NCBI RefSeq assembly: GCF_038396615.1
Contig: NZ_CP121689.1
Location: forward strand, 942,001 to 1,006,000
Length of the DNA stretch: 64,000 bases
Source: Thermatribacter velox
GTDB lineage: Bacteria; Atribacterota; Atribacteria; Atribacterales; Thermatribacteraceae
Direction of reading: 5' to 3'
The translations under genes were made by a program, and so were the position numbers. The notes beneath the pieces are model-generated. The model was given only the letters and a program-made list of their open reading frames with translations, was not told where the DNA came from and made no database searches. Shown here one piece after another: positions 1 through 8,851 of the stretch; the stretch's first letter is position 1, and every line of letters starts with the position of its first letter.

Positions 1-462
1 GTCATTGCTCGAGTTGGAGAGGGAATTGTTACCACTATCGGTTCCTCAAGGAGCCATAAGGAAGTTCTGGAAAATCCGGATATCATTTCCAAAACAGTTC
101 TCGACAAAGGTCTTGATACAGGTACTGCCTTTGAGATTCTTTCCATCGACATTGCAGATATTGATGTGGGACAGAATATCGGCGCCCGACTGCAAACCGA
201 CCAGGCTGAGGCTGATAAACGCGTGGCTCAAGCCAAAGCCGAAGAGAGAAGAGCTCTGGCAATCGCCAGAGAACAGGAAATGAAAGCTTACACCCAGGAG
301 ATGCGGGCAAAGGTGGTCGAAGCTGAAGCAGAAGTTCCTCGAGCCCTGGCCCATGCTTTGAGAGAGGGAAAGCTTGGGGTTCTGGACTACTACTCACTTC
401 AGAATTTACAGGCTGATACGCAGATGAGAAAGAGACTGGGGGAGGAAGAAAAGAGTGAATAA
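1..462 (+). CDS. floA: Flotillin-like protein FloA, C-terminal part (5' end outside window)
   Basis: The open frame enters from the left edge and encodes the last 153 residues of a FloA (YqfA/UPF0365) type flotillin; the whole family is about 330 residues, so roughly the N-terminal half, with the membrane hairpin and start of the SPFH domain, lies outside. Visible are the conserved stretch [20 protein letters not shown] and the following Ala/Glu/Arg-rich helical tail with repeated AxAxEER heptads, typical of the flotillin coiled coil. Members scaffold functional membrane microdomains at the cytoplasmic face. A 57-codon frame overlaps its 3' end. Confidence 0.9.
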   Translation, partial: VIARVGEGIVTTIGSSRSHKEVLENPDIISKTVLDKGLDTGTAFEILSIDIADIDVGQNIGARLQTDQAEADKRVAQAKAEERRALAIAREQEMKAYTQEMRAKVVEAEAEVPRALAHALREGKLGVLDYYSLQNLQADTQMRKRLGEEEKSE

Positions 463-628
463 TCCCGAAAAAGGCAAAAAGGAGCGCCTGCATCTCAACA
501 TTTCTAAAAGCGAGCTGCGTTCGTTCTACGTTTTTCATGAGTTAATTTCTGAACCCAGGTCATTTAAAATCAATCCCCAATTGCAGCTGTGGAACAAAAG
601 GTTCAAGAGGAGAATTACTGTAAAATAG
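455..628 (+). CDS. Small basic protein of unknown function, overlapping floA
   Basis: A 57-residue frame starts with GTG inside the last codons of floA (8-base overlap, GTGAATAA) and has a strong GGAGG at 441-445, nine bases before the start, which is the main reason to call it. The product is rich in Lys, Arg, Ser and Leu, with no signal peptide or membrane segment and no motif I recognise. The overlap suggests translational coupling with floA. It could still be a chance frame; conservation of the frame next to floA in relatives would decide. Confidence 0.45.
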   Translation: MNNPEKGKKERLHLNISKSELRSFYVFHELISEPRSFKINPQLQLWNKRFKRRITVK

Positions 629-761
629 AGTAAAATACGGCTTCTACAGCTTAGTGGAAAAGCTTTTGACCATGATACAGAGTTTCTTCCTAATGACAAA
701 GAGAATGGGAATGAAGTTGAGAAAGACACATGGCTGGTTTGGTAAAGGAGTGAGAATTTTC

Positions 762-1370
762 ATGCTCTCTTGTCTGGCAATTTTTGGGTTGTTTGTATCG
801 GATGGGTTTTCAGGTGTTGAAGGCAAAGCTTCATCCGTGGTTTCCTCCCCAAACCCGGAAACTGCCGATGAAAATCCCACCTGGAGAGGACCGGGTTTTC
901 TGGAAATATCCTTTAAATTTCAGAGAAAAGGTATTGCTTCTAGCCAATACGCAATATGGATAGAGGATAAGACCGGTAATTTGATAAAGACGGTTTTTGT
1001 AACCAGCTTTACTGCCAGAGGAGGGTACACTTTTCGAAAAGACTGTCTGCCGACGTGGGTAAGTAAGGCAAGGCCTCAGTTGAAGAAGACTGAGGTTGAC
1101 GCTGTATCGGGGGCAACTCCGCCCAGCGGAAAACAAGTGTATGTCTGGGATGGTAGAGATCAGCGTGGAAACCCGGTTATGCCTGGTGAGTATCGCTTTT
1201 ATCTTGGAGCCACACTTTACTGGTCGAACCGAGTGCTGTACAGTGGTACTTTCTTTCACGGAGGTCCATCTCAGGAAAACATTCCCATTTCAATTTCCTA
1301 CTTTGGTAACCAGAAAAACAAAGACATGATACAGGAACTCAAAGCAAGGTATGTGTCCAGCCAGTTTTAA
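762..1370 (+). CDS. Secreted DUF2271-like protein
   Basis: A 202-residue exported protein that resembles the DUF2271 family of predicted periplasmic proteins. After a hydrophobic leader (about residues 1-20) it carries the family-like run YAIWIEDKTGNLIKTVFVT, a LPTWV segment and a C-terminal FlgD/Ig-like strand pair (VWDGRDQRGNPVMPGEYRF). I chose ATG 762 because AAAGGAG at 744-750 lies 11 bases upstream; the frame stays open to GTG 654, and GTG 750 is also possible and would add a basic residue before the hydrophobic core. Function is unknown; related proteins often sit near redox or metal-related exported proteins. Confidence 0.65.
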   Translation: MLSCLAIFGLFVSDGFSGVEGKASSVVSSPNPETADENPTWRGPGFLEISFKFQRKGIASSQYAIWIEDKTGNLIKTVFVTSFTARGGYTFRKDCLPTWVSKARPQLKKTEVDAVSGATPPSGKQVYVWDGRDQRGNPVMPGEYRFYLGATLYWSNRVLYSGTFFHGGPSQENIPISISYFGNQKNKDMIQELKARYVSSQF

Positions 1371-1399
1371 AGTCCTTGAGTTAAGAAAGGGTGTTAGGA

Positions 1400-2038
1400 A
1401 TGAAAAAAGGGGAAACTTCCAGTGCATTCATCCTGATTACACTTCTCTTGTTTTTTTTGCTAACTACTGCGGGTCTTGCAGAAACAGACAATGATTCCCT
1501 GGTGAAATCAAGCGGTGTTCTGGTGGAGGAAAACAAGGCAGAAGAGCAGAACCTGGAACTTAAATCTGAGCTCATCAAAGCTACCTTAGGCGCCATTTCC
1601 ATGGAGATAGACCGCTATGAGAAAAGAGAAGACGAACAGAAAGAGAAAAAAATAGATTATCTTGAAAAGATGCTGGATATATTCGAGAACATGAAACCCG
1701 AGGAGTACCTTCTCGAAGGTCAGGAAAGAGCTATAGACCTCTTTGACGAAAAATTCGGAGTACTCATGCCACCTGAGTTTCGGGAAGCAGAAATTGTGGT
1801 TCCCCCCTCTGGTATAGGTTCCATCCTTGAAGTTGTTGGAATGACCCGTTCCGGTCCGTTTTACCATGTTGCAGGTGTAAGGGGAAACAATCTTGATGTA
1901 TTCAAGGCTCAAACTCGTTATAAGTTGGAAATTTATCTTATCTACAAAAGAGAGTACGCATGGAATATACCTGATTACTACGTATATATCGCTGCTTGGC
2001 AACCCATTGAGGATGCGAAACCATCCTGTCTGGAATAA
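1400..2038 (+). CDS. Secreted protein of unknown function with coiled coil
   Basis: A 212-residue protein with a clear signal peptide (MKKGETSS, then a long Leu/Phe-rich core ending TAGLAET near residue 29). Residues about 40-90 are rich in Glu, Lys and Leu and should form a coiled coil; the C-terminal half looks like mixed beta structure with PPSGIGSILEV and several aromatic residues. ATG 1400 is chosen because AAGAAAGG ends nine bases upstream, while the upstream GTG 1391 overlaps that site. It follows the DUF2271-like gene after 29 bases and is probably cotranscribed. I do not recognise a family. Confidence 0.6.
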   Translation: MKKGETSSAFILITLLLFFLLTTAGLAETDNDSLVKSSGVLVEENKAEEQNLELKSELIKATLGAISMEIDRYEKREDEQKEKKIDYLEKMLDIFENMKPEEYLLEGQERAIDLFDEKFGVLMPPEFREAEIVVPPSGIGSILEVVGMTRSGPFYHVAGVRGNNLDVFKAQTRYKLEIYLIYKREYAWNIPDYYVYIAAWQPIEDAKPSCLE

Positions 2039-2115
2039 AGAAGGAAATATAAGAAGCTATAATTTTGACAGCACTCTTTGAGTCTCGAAAAATGCCTTGA
2101 GTATGGTTGCTCTAT

Positions 2116-3228
2116 TTAGTAAGTTCCATATGAAAGAGCCTCTTCATACATAGCAACGATATTTTGCGGTGGGACATCAGCTTGAATGTTATGTACTGTG
2201 CAGAGGACATATCCTCCACCAGGCGCCAGTTCATCTATCCTGCGTCGGACTTCTTCCCGTACTTCCTCAGGGGTTCCAAAGGGAAGCACTCTCTGGGTAT
2301 CAATGCCACCCCAAAAGGAAAGCGCTTCTCCAAAATTCTTCTTAAGCCATTTGGGGTCCATACCACTCGCAGAAACTTGAACAGGGTTGATTACTTCAAC
2401 ACCTATTTCTACAAGATCTTCAAGAAAATCAGCGATTGCTCCACAGGAGTGATAAAGAAGGGGCGCAGAAGTCTTTGTTTTGATAAACTCGTAAAGTTTT
2501 TTCTGTCTGGGTTTGACATACTTGCGATACATCTCAATAGATATTAAAGGAGAATTTTGGGTAGCAAGGTCATCTCCTACCAGCACTAAATCTATTAAAG
2601 TACCCGCTTCTTGAAGAAGCAAATTAAATTGCTGTAACTGAAAATCCAGCATGATATCCATAATGCTACATGCAAGTCCTGGTTGAAAGACAAGATCCAT
2701 CATAAACTGAGCAAAACCGCGTAAATACCAGGCGAATTCAAAACAAGAACCGATACAATTTATAATAACTGCTTTATCGCTGTTTTTCAGTACCTCGGCT
2801 TCGCCTCGGGCCTTCTTAAAGAAATCGATTGATGGTTCAGGTGGCACGTACTTTTTCAGTTCTTCCAGACTACTTACTTTAGCTAAAGGGTGCGAGGTCA
2901 TATCGTAGTAAAGTCCAGTAAAGCGGCGTTCCACGCCCCAACTGTCTTTCCAGGTCGTTCCTTCTGTGTCGTGGGACCATACCTGGTAGGGTATTACATC
3001 GTATACGTAACGGGTGTCAATATCAAATTGTTCCAGAATTGTCGAAGCCGGCTTGGCAAGGTACTGAACTCGATCAACCAATGTTTCTTCCTCCTGAATT
3101 CCCAGGAACTTGCAAAGATTACGATGGGCATAGAGGGTAATTCCCGAAACGATACCTCCCAGGTCAAGAGGTACTCTGTCTGGTTCTTTATGAGCCAAAG
3201 CTGTTTGCAAACGTTCCGAGGAAGTCAT
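2116..3228 (-). CDS. UroD/MtaA-family methyltransferase-like protein
   Basis: A 370-residue TIM-barrel protein of the uroporphyrinogen decarboxylase superfamily, on the branch (MtaA/CmuA-like) that moves methyl groups between corrinoid proteins and thiols. The N-terminal MTSSERLQTALAHKEPDRVPLDLGG is the usual opening, and the YHSCGAIADFL segment near residue 260 supplies the His and Cys expected for zinc in the methyltransferase branch. Heme UroD itself lacks this Cys. AAGGAGG lies just upstream of ATG 3228. It stands alone, with no corrinoid protein or substrate-specific partner beside it, so the substrate is not predictable. Confidence 0.8.
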   Translation of the reverse strand: MTSSERLQTALAHKEPDRVPLDLGGIVSGITLYAHRNLCKFLGIQEEETLVDRVQYLAKPASTILEQFDIDTRYVYDVIPYQVWSHDTEGTTWKDSWGVERRFTGLYYDMTSHPLAKVSSLEELKKYVPPEPSIDFFKKARGEAEVLKNSDKAVIINCIGSCFEFAWYLRGFAQFMMDLVFQPGLACSIMDIMLDFQLQQFNLLLQEAGTLIDLVLVGDDLATQNSPLISIEMYRKYVKPRQKKLYEFIKTKTSAPLLYHSCGAIADFLEDLVEIGVEVINPVQVSASGMDPKWLKKNFGEALSFWGGIDTQRVLPFGTPEEVREEVRRRIDELAPGGGYVLCTVHNIQADVPPQNIVAMYEEALSYGTY

Positions 3229-3502
3229 TTTTGATTCCTCCTTTTTGAGGAAATACTTTATCTCAAAATACTCCTCCCAAAGATGATTATAAACCGCAAA
3301 CAGTTTTCGACTAATAAATTATTGATCTCGTCGAGTTCAAATGTTCTTGCTTCAATCTCCTTTCAGCCTTGCTTCTTAAAAGTGCTTATGAAAGCTTTCC
3401 AGAAGGCTATTGTGGTGAAATTTTTTTATTTCCTGTTGCTATTGCAAGTACTGTCGAGAAGGATAACTGTGGAAAATGAAGTTGCTGGAGCCTTGAAAAT
3501 AC

Positions 3503-3577
3503 TGGTGGGCGAAGGAGGACTTGAACCTCCGACCCCTTGCTTGTAAGGCAAGTGCTCTCCCTCTGAGCTATTCGCCC
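3503..3577 (-). tRNA. tRNA-Val (anticodon UAC)
   Basis: A 75-base cloverleaf on the minus strand. The acceptor stem GGGCGAA pairs with TTCGCCC, the anticodon arm is CTTGC-CTTACAA-GCAAG, the T arm carries GGTTCAAGTCC, and the 3' CCA is encoded. This is one of three valine tRNAs in the window, each with a different anticodon. Confidence 0.96.
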
Positions 3578-3629
3578 ACTCTTTTTGCGCTAAGCATTAT
3601 ATCACAAAAATTTCCAAAGACCAAAGAAA

Positions 3630-4718
3630 TTAACCATTGCGTCTTGCAAATTCTTTCATGAAATCAACCAGCACCTCGACTGCTTCCAGCGGAACACCAT
3701 TATACAACGAGGCGCGACAACCACCTACTGAACGATGCCCTTTCAAACCCACCAGACCTTCACGGGTGGCTTCTTCAACGAAAAGCTTTTCCAGCTCTGG
3801 AGAAGGGAGATTGAATACTACGTTCATCCAGGAACGATCTTCGGGTTGCACCGGGTTGCGGTAAAAATCCTGACTGTCTATGTATCCGTAAAGCAGGTTT
3901 GCTTTTTTACGATTTATTTCTTCCATGGCAGCCACTCCACCAATGTTTTCCTCCAGCCAGCGGGCTACTTTTTCTACCACGTAAATTGCGAAGCAGGGAG
4001 GGGTATTGTATAAAGAATTTTTCTCTACAAAGGTAGTATAGTTGAGCATGGTAGGTAGATTTTTAGGAATGCGTTCCAGCATATCTTTGCGAATGATTAC
4101 AATGGTTACTCCAGCCGGACCAGCGTTTTTTTGGGCTCCAGCATATATGATGCCAAAGGGACGAGGATCAAAAACTCTACTGAAAATATCAGAAGACATA
4201 TCTGCTACCAGAGGAATGTTTCCCGTTTTGGGAAACTTCCACCACTGGGTACCCTTTATGGTGTTATTGGAAGTAATGTGCAAATAGGAAAAGTTATCAT
4301 CTATGGGTATCTCCTTGGGAATGTAAGTGTAGTTTCTATCCTTCGAGGAGGCCACGATGCATACATCATCAACGATGCGCTGGGCTTCCTGTATTGCCTT
4401 GGTAGACCAGTACCCAGTATCCACATAGGCAATAGGTTTTCCAGGCTGGGCACAGTTCATAGGAACCATTGCAAACTGGAGACTTGCTCCCCCCTGGATA
4501 AATACCACCTCAAAATCGTCATTAAGGTTTAATAATCTTTTGATTCTCAGGACGGCAGTATTTAATACTTCCTCAAATTCCTTGGAGCGATGGCTTATCT
4601 CCAGAATTGACATGCCTGTTCCCCGAAAGCTGAGCATTTCTTCTCTGACTTCTTCCAGCACCGGAATTGGTAAGGCTGCTGGTCCAGGATTAAAGATGAA
4701 AACTCGTTTTTCTTTCAT
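3630..4718 (-). CDS. serC: Phosphoserine aminotransferase
   Basis: PLP-dependent transaminase (EC 2.6.1.52) that forms 3-phosphoserine in serine synthesis. The 362-residue length is normal. Diagnostic segments are FNPGPAALP at the N-terminus, FIQGGASLQF (about 73-82), and the Schiff-base lysine in AGAQKN (about residue 197) following the ADMSSDIFS strand. AAAGGGTG precedes ATG 4718. It is monocistronic as far as the window shows; a 2-hydroxyacid dehydrogenase that could make its substrate is at 22834-23835 but is linked to a transporter instead. Confidence 0.95.
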   Translation of the reverse strand: MKEKRVFIFNPGPAALPIPVLEEVREEMLSFRGTGMSILEISHRSKEFEEVLNTAVLRIKRLLNLNDDFEVVFIQGGASLQFAMVPMNCAQPGKPIAYVDTGYWSTKAIQEAQRIVDDVCIVASSKDRNYTYIPKEIPIDDNFSYLHITSNNTIKGTQWWKFPKTGNIPLVADMSSDIFSRVFDPRPFGIIYAGAQKNAGPAGVTIVIIRKDMLERIPKNLPTMLNYTTFVEKNSLYNTPPCFAIYVVEKVARWLEENIGGVAAMEEINRKKANLLYGYIDSQDFYRNPVQPEDRSWMNVVFNLPSPELEKLFVEEATREGLVGLKGHRSVGGCRASLYNGVPLEAVEVLVDFMKEFARRNG

Positions 4719-4784
4719 GACTTCTTCACCCTTTGAGTTTTAATTTACAGTCTCCCAACTGGTCTTCGGATAAAGTATTTCTAA

Positions 4785-4814
4785 ATTATACCAAAAATGC
4801 TACCTGTTAAGTAA
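4785..4814 (-). promoter_or_regulatory. Predicted sigma-70-type promoter of serC
   Basis: On the minus strand TTACTT is followed after 18 bases by a consensus TATAAT, about 60 bases before the serC start. The -10 box is perfect; the -35 box is weak. Confidence 0.45.
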
Positions 4815-4991
4815 ATTACGGTTCTTAGAAAACAGCGTACTTCAAAATTGAAAGGAAGAACACAGGAAAGCAGGGAGGCTCTTGCTCCGCCTCGCTACAT
4901 TCTACATTTTGCGGTTTGCACTTCCAGAGTGTAGGGCTATTAGGAAATAATCGAACTTCTTGATTTGTTTTAACCTTGGAGGTGAAAGTCT

Positions 4992-7043
4992 GTGGAAAAT
5001 CACCATCACCACCACGAGGGAACAACTTCTCTACACCATGCGCATGGTGGGGAAATCAGTCATCATTCTCATCACGAACACCACATGCAAATGGTTAGCG
5101 ATTTTAGAAAAAGATTTTGGGTGTCTCTGGTTGTAACCATACCTGTTCTTTTGCTCTCACCGATGATCCAGAACTTTATGGGTTTCGAGCTAACTTTCAG
5201 AGGTTCCAGCTTCCTTTTATGGTTACTTTCGAGTTTTATTTTCTTTTACGGAGGGTTACCCTTTTTACGGGGTGTTTTCTCCGAGCTGAAAAAGCATAAC
5301 CCAGGAATGATGACGCTTATTGCCCTGGCAATAAGCGTTGCCTATGTTTATTCAAGCTTGGTTGTATTCGGATTTCGGGGCAAGTTCTTCTTTTGGGAAC
5401 TGACTACCCTGGTCGACATCATGCTTTTGGGACACTGGCTTGAAATGAAGTCGGTTCTGGGGGCCTCTCGAGCGCTGGAAGAACTGGTAAAAATCTTACC
5501 TTCAGAAGCTCATCTTTTGCTTGACGATAACTCTGTAAAAGAAGTGCCTGTTTCCGCTTTGAAACCTGGTGACCTGGTTCTGGTTAGGCCTGGCGAGAAA
5601 ATTCCCATCGATGGGGAAGTGGTAGAAGGTCACTCCAGTGTGAACGAGGCAATGCTTACCGGGGAATCCAAACCCGTGGAGAAAGCACCCAAAGACAAAG
5701 TGATTGGGGGTTCAGTTAATGGAGAAGGTACTCTCAAAATTCGAGTAAGCAAGACGGGGAAAGAAACTTATCTTGCTCAGGTCATAGAACTGGTGCAGAA
5801 GGCTCAGGAAACCAGGTCCAGAACGCAAGATATTGCGGATCGCGCCGCTTTGTGGTTAACTGTCGCTGCCATTGTTGCAGGACTTTCGACTCTTATTAGC
5901 TGGTTGGTTTCCGGAGCTGACTTCGCTTTTTCTCTGGAACGCATGGTTACCGTCATGGTTATTACCTGTCCTCATGCTTTAGGTTTGGCTATCCCCCTTG
6001 TAGTCGCGGTGTCTACCAATATATCAGCACGTCGGGGATTGCTGATAAGAGACCGTACCGCTTTTGAAAACGCTAAGGATGTTGAAGCAGTGGTTTTCGA
6101 TAAGACCGGAACTTTAACCGAAGGCAAGTTTGGAGTAACCGATATAATTCCTTTTGATAAAGGTTTGAATAGCGAAGAAATTATTGGCCTTGCAGCCAGT
6201 CTGGAGGTTTTTTCGGAACATCCCATTGCTCAGGGAATCGTGAGAGAGGCTAAAAATCGGGGTCAAAAGCTCGTGGAAGTCAAAGATTTTCGCTACTTTC
6301 CAGGCAAAGGAGTAGAGGGCAACATAGGGCAAAGCACCTATCGTATAGTCAGTCTTACTGCTTTTTTGAGAGACAAAAGAGGGAATAACATTCCCGAAAC
6401 TATCCAGAAAGTTGCCGAAGAAGGTAAAACAGTAGTAATCCTGCTTCAAGGAGATGAACCTGTCGGCGCCATAGCTCTTGCCGATATTGTTCGTAAAGAA
6501 TCGAGAGAAGCCGTTTCTATGTTAAGGAAGTTGGGCAAAAAAGTGATGATGTTGACTGGTGACAGTCGTTCGGTTGCTCGGTGGGTAGCAAAGGAGCTTG
6601 ACCTCGATGAATTCTTTGCCGAAGTTTTACCCCATGAAAAGGCTGAAAAAATAAGGGAATTAAAGGGGAGAGGTCTTAAGGTTGCTATGGTAGGTGATGG
6701 GGTTAATGATGCTCCTGCTCTCGTTGAGGCAAACCTGGGCATAGCCATTGGTGCTGGTACAGAAGTGGCCATCGAGGCAGCAGACATAGTTTTAGTCAAA
6801 AACGACCCCAGAGATGTGGTTGCTATTTTTGAGCTTTCAAGACATACTGCCTCTAAAATGCAGCAAAATCTCCTTTGGGCCACCGGTTACAACGTTATAG
6901 CCATTCCTCTTGCTGCCGGTATGTTTTATTCTTTTGGCATTCTTCTTTCTCCAGCCGTAGGTGCCATTTTGATGTCTCTATCGACTATTATCGTTGCTTT
7001 GAACGCCCAAAATTTGAAAAGCAAGCTTTCTAGGCGGGTTTAA
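4992..7043 (+). CDS. copB: Copper/silver-type P1B ATPase with His-rich N-terminus
   Basis: A 683-residue heavy-metal-exporting P-type ATPase. The first 35 residues hold a dense histidine cluster in place of the CxxC HMA domain, the transmembrane metal motif is CPH (about residue 326) rather than CPC, and the phosphorylation site DKTGTLTEG (about 370), actuator TGES and hinge GDGVNDAPA are all present. CPH plus a His-rich leader marks the CopB subgroup, linked with Cu(II)/Cu(I)/Ag export. The start is GTG 4992, preceded by GGAGGTG. No CopY/CsoR-type regulator or chaperone is adjacent. Confidence 0.92.
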   Translation: MENHHHHHEGTTSLHHAHGGEISHHSHHEHHMQMVSDFRKRFWVSLVVTIPVLLLSPMIQNFMGFELTFRGSSFLLWLLSSFIFFYGGLPFLRGVFSELKKHNPGMMTLIALAISVAYVYSSLVVFGFRGKFFFWELTTLVDIMLLGHWLEMKSVLGASRALEELVKILPSEAHLLLDDNSVKEVPVSALKPGDLVLVRPGEKIPIDGEVVEGHSSVNEAMLTGESKPVEKAPKDKVIGGSVNGEGTLKIRVSKTGKETYLAQVIELVQKAQETRSRTQDIADRAALWLTVAAIVAGLSTLISWLVSGADFAFSLERMVTVMVITCPHALGLAIPLVVAVSTNISARRGLLIRDRTAFENAKDVEAVVFDKTGTLTEGKFGVTDIIPFDKGLNSEEIIGLAASLEVFSEHPIAQGIVREAKNRGQKLVEVKDFRYFPGKGVEGNIGQSTYRIVSLTAFLRDKRGNNIPETIQKVAEEGKTVVILLQGDEPVGAIALADIVRKESREAVSMLRKLGKKVMMLTGDSRSVARWVAKELDLDEFFAEVLPHEKAEKIRELKGRGLKVAMVGDGVNDAPALVEANLGIAIGAGTEVAIEAADIVLVKNDPRDVVAIFELSRHTASKMQQNLLWATGYNVIAIPLAAGMFYSFGILLSPAVGAILMSLSTIIVALNAQNLKSKLSRRV

Positions 7044-7247
7044 AGCGGAATTGCTCATAAGAGTTGGAAGGAGATACTAACTGGGAAACCTATTCTGTGA
7101 CCTGAATTTGGAAAAAGAGTTTTTTCGGTTTTGGACTGAGCGATTTTTTTAAGCCTTTTCCCTTTATGATATGAGCATCGGATTTGGGAGAGAAGTAAGG
7201 ATTTTTTGGGAAATCCAGGATGAATTGCAAGGGCTTTCCAAACTTTC

Positions 7248-7324
7248 TGGGGTGAGCGAGGGGACTCGAACCCCCAACCCCTGGAGCCACAGTCCAGTGC
7301 TCTGACCGATTGAGCTACGCTCAC
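7248..7324 (-). tRNA. tRNA-His (anticodon GUG)
   Basis: Minus-strand cloverleaf with acceptor GTGAGCG/CGCTCAC, anticodon arm CTGGA-CTGTGGC-TCCAG, T arm GGTTCGAGTCC and encoded CCA. The base before the acceptor stem (7325) is G and faces C73, giving the genomically encoded G-1 typical of tRNA-His. Confidence 0.95.
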
Positions 7325-7375
7325 CACAGCACAAATATTGTAACAAATTTTAATTAATAATCAAGCGTTCTTTTG

Positions 7376-7468
7376 CTAAGGTTTCTCGGTGGCAAAAACT
7401 GCTCCTTTTTCTTTAATGCCTTGGATTTCCTGATAAAGCTCTTGGAGCACAGCAAGATAGTCTTTATC
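7376..7468 (-). pseudogene. Severed 3' end of the reverse gyrase gene
   Basis: Thirty codons plus a TAG stop read in minus-strand frame (beginning DKDYLAVLQELYQEI) that continue the reverse gyrase interrupted at 8856-8861. Joining 8861 and onward to 7468 across the IS element gives an open frame ...VEKG-DKDYLAVLQELY..., the helical end usual for type IA topoisomerase tails. With it the ancestral protein would be 1099 residues. The fragment has no start of its own and is separated from the parent gene by the IS110 element. Confidence 0.85.
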
Positions 7469-7499
7469 TCCTACGAATAATTATGGTATAAACTTAAAA

Positions 7500-7624
7500 G
7501 GGACAGAGGACCATGTTCCCCTAAGCCTTAGAGCTTCAAAAGGAGTCTGTCCCCCGTCCCTAAAGTCCCTATTGGTTGATTTGGCTACCAAGCCACTGTC
7601 AAGCGGGAGATAGGACTTGGGACG
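7500..7624 (+). ncRNA. Candidate IS110 bridge RNA
   Basis: Two consecutive stem-loops fill the left end upstream of the transposase. Stem 1 is GGGACAGA (7500-7507) with TCTGTCCC (7546-7553). Stem 2 pairs 7555-7572 with 7610-7624 with bulges. Loop 1 ends in AAAAGGAG (7538-7545), exactly complementary to the core plus right target CTCCTTTT (8856-8863). In loop 2 GGTTGATT (7574-7581) matches the right end AGTTGACT (8850-8857) allowing two wobble pairs, and GGGAG (7605-7609) can pair with CTCCT at the left end with one wobble. This is the target-loop/donor-loop plan known from IS621. No convincing left-target guide was found. Confidence 0.65.
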
Positions 7625-7657
7625 AAAAACCAAAAATAACTTTTGCGAGGTCTGGCC

Positions 7658-8851
7658 ATGAACAAAAACTCCTGGCAGTATTTCATAGGCATTGATGTTT
7701 CCAGGGACAGGTTCACCTATGCAATCATCGATGCTTCTTTGCAGGTGCTCAGTGAAGGTCAACTGCATATGAACTTGGAGGGATTCACTGCCCTCAGCCA
7801 GCTTATTAGCTCCTATCCCAACTCCCTGATTGGTGTGGAGTCTACTGGGAGTTACCACCTCAACCTCCTGGCCTTCCTGATTACCAACCAGTACCCGGTG
7901 GCACTCATCAACCCCGCCCTCATCAAAAAGTTCTCTCAGAGCATCACCCTGCGCAATACCAAAACTGACCGCATTGATGCCCTCACCATCGCCAGGTTTC
8001 TGCTCAAAAACCTGGAAGTGATTCCTCACTTCATCCCTGACAAGCTGGATGACCTGGCTGCCCTGGCCAGGGTGAGGGAAAGCCTCACTCAACAGATTGC
8101 CAGAACCAAGACCCAGCTCAAACAACACCTGGTGGTGGTCTTCCCGGAACTGGTGGCTCACCGCAACATCTTCACCGATTTCCTGCTCTCGGTACTTGAA
8201 GAATTTCCCACTCCCCATTCGGTTCTCAAAGCCTCCCCAGGCAGAGTGAAGGCTGTCTTCAGAAAGCTCAAAGCAAGAGGAAGAAAACCATCTCTCAGTG
8301 CTGAACAGTTCTTGGAACTTGCCAGAGATTCCATCGGTATCTCCACCACCAACTATGCCCTGATCATCAAACATGAAGTGGAGATGCTCCGGTTCCTCAA
8401 CCAGAAGCTCCAGGAGATTACCAAACAGTTCATCGAGGAAATCCAAAAGAACCAGAAAGACAACTTGGAACTCCTCAAATCCATCAAAGGAGTCAGTGAT
8501 ATCACCTCGGCTCATTTTCTGGCTGCAGTCAAGGATATACACAGGTTTGAAAACCGAAGGAAACTGGCTGCCTATGCAGGTATTGACCCTTCTATCAAAC
8601 AGTCTGGTTCCCGGTATGCTCGAGGTGGAATCAGCAAGAGGGGCTCTAAGTCTTTGCGGAGATGTCTCTACCTCATGGCAAGTGGAGTTATGCGCTGCAA
8701 TGAGTACTTTAGAGCTTATTACTTGAAAAAGAGAGGTGAGGGAATGCCCCACAGAAAAGCAATGATTGCCCTCTGTAACAAGCTGTTGAGGGTTATCTTT
8801 GCTATGCTCAGGAAAGGTGAAAAATTTGTTCCAGTTACACATTATTTATAG
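7658..8851 (+). CDS. IS110-family transposase (RuvC-like DEDD plus Tnp20 domain)
   Basis: A 397-residue RNA-guided recombinase. The N-terminal RuvC-like domain begins FIGIDVSRDRF (first Asp about residue 14), continues with GVESTGSY (Glu about 60) and TKTDRIDAL (two Asp about 104-107), giving the DEDD set. The C-terminal Tnp20 region has LKSIKGVSDITSAHF, YAGIDP and the serine-containing QSGSRYARGGISKRGSK motif. ATG 7658 has GAGG nine bases upstream; the frame extends to TTG 7643. The stop codon at 8849-8851 lies only six bases from the right end. No disruption is seen, so the element looks recently active. Confidence 0.95.
   Translation: MNKNSWQYFIGIDVSRDRFTYAIIDASLQVLSEGQLHMNLEGFTALSQLISSYPNSLIGVESTGSYHLNLLAFLITNQYPVALINPALIKKFSQSITLRNTKTDRIDALTIARFLLKNLEVIPHFIPDKLDDLAALARVRESLTQQIARTKTQLKQHLVVVFPELVAHRNIFTDFLLSVLEEFPTPHSVLKASPGRVKAVFRKLKARGRKPSLSAEQFLELARDSIGISTTNYALIIKHEVEMLRFLNQKLQEITKQFIEEIQKNQKDNLELLKSIKGVSDITSAHFLAAVKDIHRFENRRKLAAYAGIDPSIKQSGSRYARGGISKRGSKSLRRCLYLMASGVMRCNEYFRAYYLKKRGEGMPHRKAMIALCNKLLRVIFAMLRKGEKFVPVTHYL

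Noticed and set aside
7481-8842. A 453-codon open frame on the minus strand across the IS element
   Set aside because: It is antisense to the transposase, has no recognisable motif, and the plus-strand frame has all transposase motifs.
7466-8850. Earlier IS boundary guess at CTACG/TAGTT
   Set aside because: It also restored the reading frame but left no shared core; the CTCCT repeat gives a better protein junction, a CT core and guide pairing.
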